A stretch of DNA of 40,534 nucleotides from contig CAKOVP010000010.1 in the NCBI GenBank assembly GCA_934122035.1, positions 1 to 40,534 of the forward strand, given 5' to 3'. The notes under the pieces were generated by a model. It worked only from the letters and a program-made list of their open reading frames with translations, had not been told where the DNA came from and searched no databases. Source of the DNA: an uncultured Clostridia bacterium (GTDB lineage Bacteria > Bacillota > Clostridia > TANB77 > CAG-508). Shown piece by piece: positions 40,428 to 40,534 of the stretch. The position numbers and the translations under genes are program-made. Position 1 is the stretch's first letter. Each line of letters opens with the position of its first letter.

Positions 40428-40534
40428 TTTATTTTTTACTTTTTTCTTATTTAATTATGTAGGTTAGTCAATCATTTGTCACAAATTATTTAAAATAAAT
40501 ACTTTGAGCACCTATATTGCAAATAACGATTCTT

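Noticed and set aside
1..40534. CRISPR array, tRNA or rRNA genes
   Set aside because: No regularly spaced direct repeats with unique spacers, and no cloverleaf or CCA-ended segments, were recognised on reading. The palindromic repeats are isolated, not arrayed.

Overview
The window is AT-rich DNA with short intergenic gaps, strong AGGAGG-type ribosome binding sites, frequent TTG/GTG starts and a YtxC-type sporulation gene. With the classic Firmicute cluster queA-tgt-yajC-secDF and clpXP-tig, this points to a low-GC anaerobic Clostridium-like bacterium, probably gut-associated. The habitat and finer taxonomy are inference only.

Left third (about 1-11,570) is accessory and is the interesting part. 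After a partial FIST-domain gene and a tandem ribbon-helix-helix (RHH) protein comes a diversity-generating retroelement (DGR). A plus-strand operon encodes a MutS-domain-I-like protein, an Avd-like four-helix protein and a DGR reverse transcriptase. It is followed by a template repeat (TR, 3481-3635) and, on the minus strand, a target gene whose 3' end is the matching variable repeat (VR, 3833-3987). TR and VR differ at 12 of 155 positions, and all 12 are adenines of the TR sense strand. The target is a pilin-like (type III signal) surface protein ending in a C-type-lectin/FGE-like fold. Two further pilin-like proteins (8127-9278 and 9808-10996) are near-identical to each other except for a 132-bp block with 38 differences. 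They look like VRs of a second TR that is not in this window. Expression of these targets may itself be switchable. The promoter of the second target sits between 21-bp inverted repeats (9308-9328 / 9480-9500), and the third target has an A9 tract that puts its only good ATG out of frame. An XRE regulator with an AT-hook, dispersed palindromic repeats and a cassette duplication fill the rest of the region.

Middle (11,575-18,600): a membrane zinc peptidase, a YlbF-family protein, and an alpha-glucan module (GT4 glycosyltransferase, DUF4912 protein with a histone-H1-like tail, GH57 branching enzyme), then YtxC and a rhodanese.

Right half (18,800-40,500) is conserved housekeeping, mostly on the minus strand: pgsA, ligA, a DUF4116-repeat protein, rqcH (plus strand), a site-2 protease, tsaD, a metallophosphoesterase, tig, clpP, clpX, a surface metallopeptidase, queA, tgt, a WG-repeat protein, yajC, a TIGR04086-like membrane protein, an HD-domain protein, and divergent secD and secF. 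Four of these genes (pgsA, tsaD, tgt, HD) share an unusual leader in which a hairpin lies between the Shine-Dalgarno sequence and the start codon. No tRNA, rRNA, CRISPR array, transposase-complete IS or integrase was recognised.
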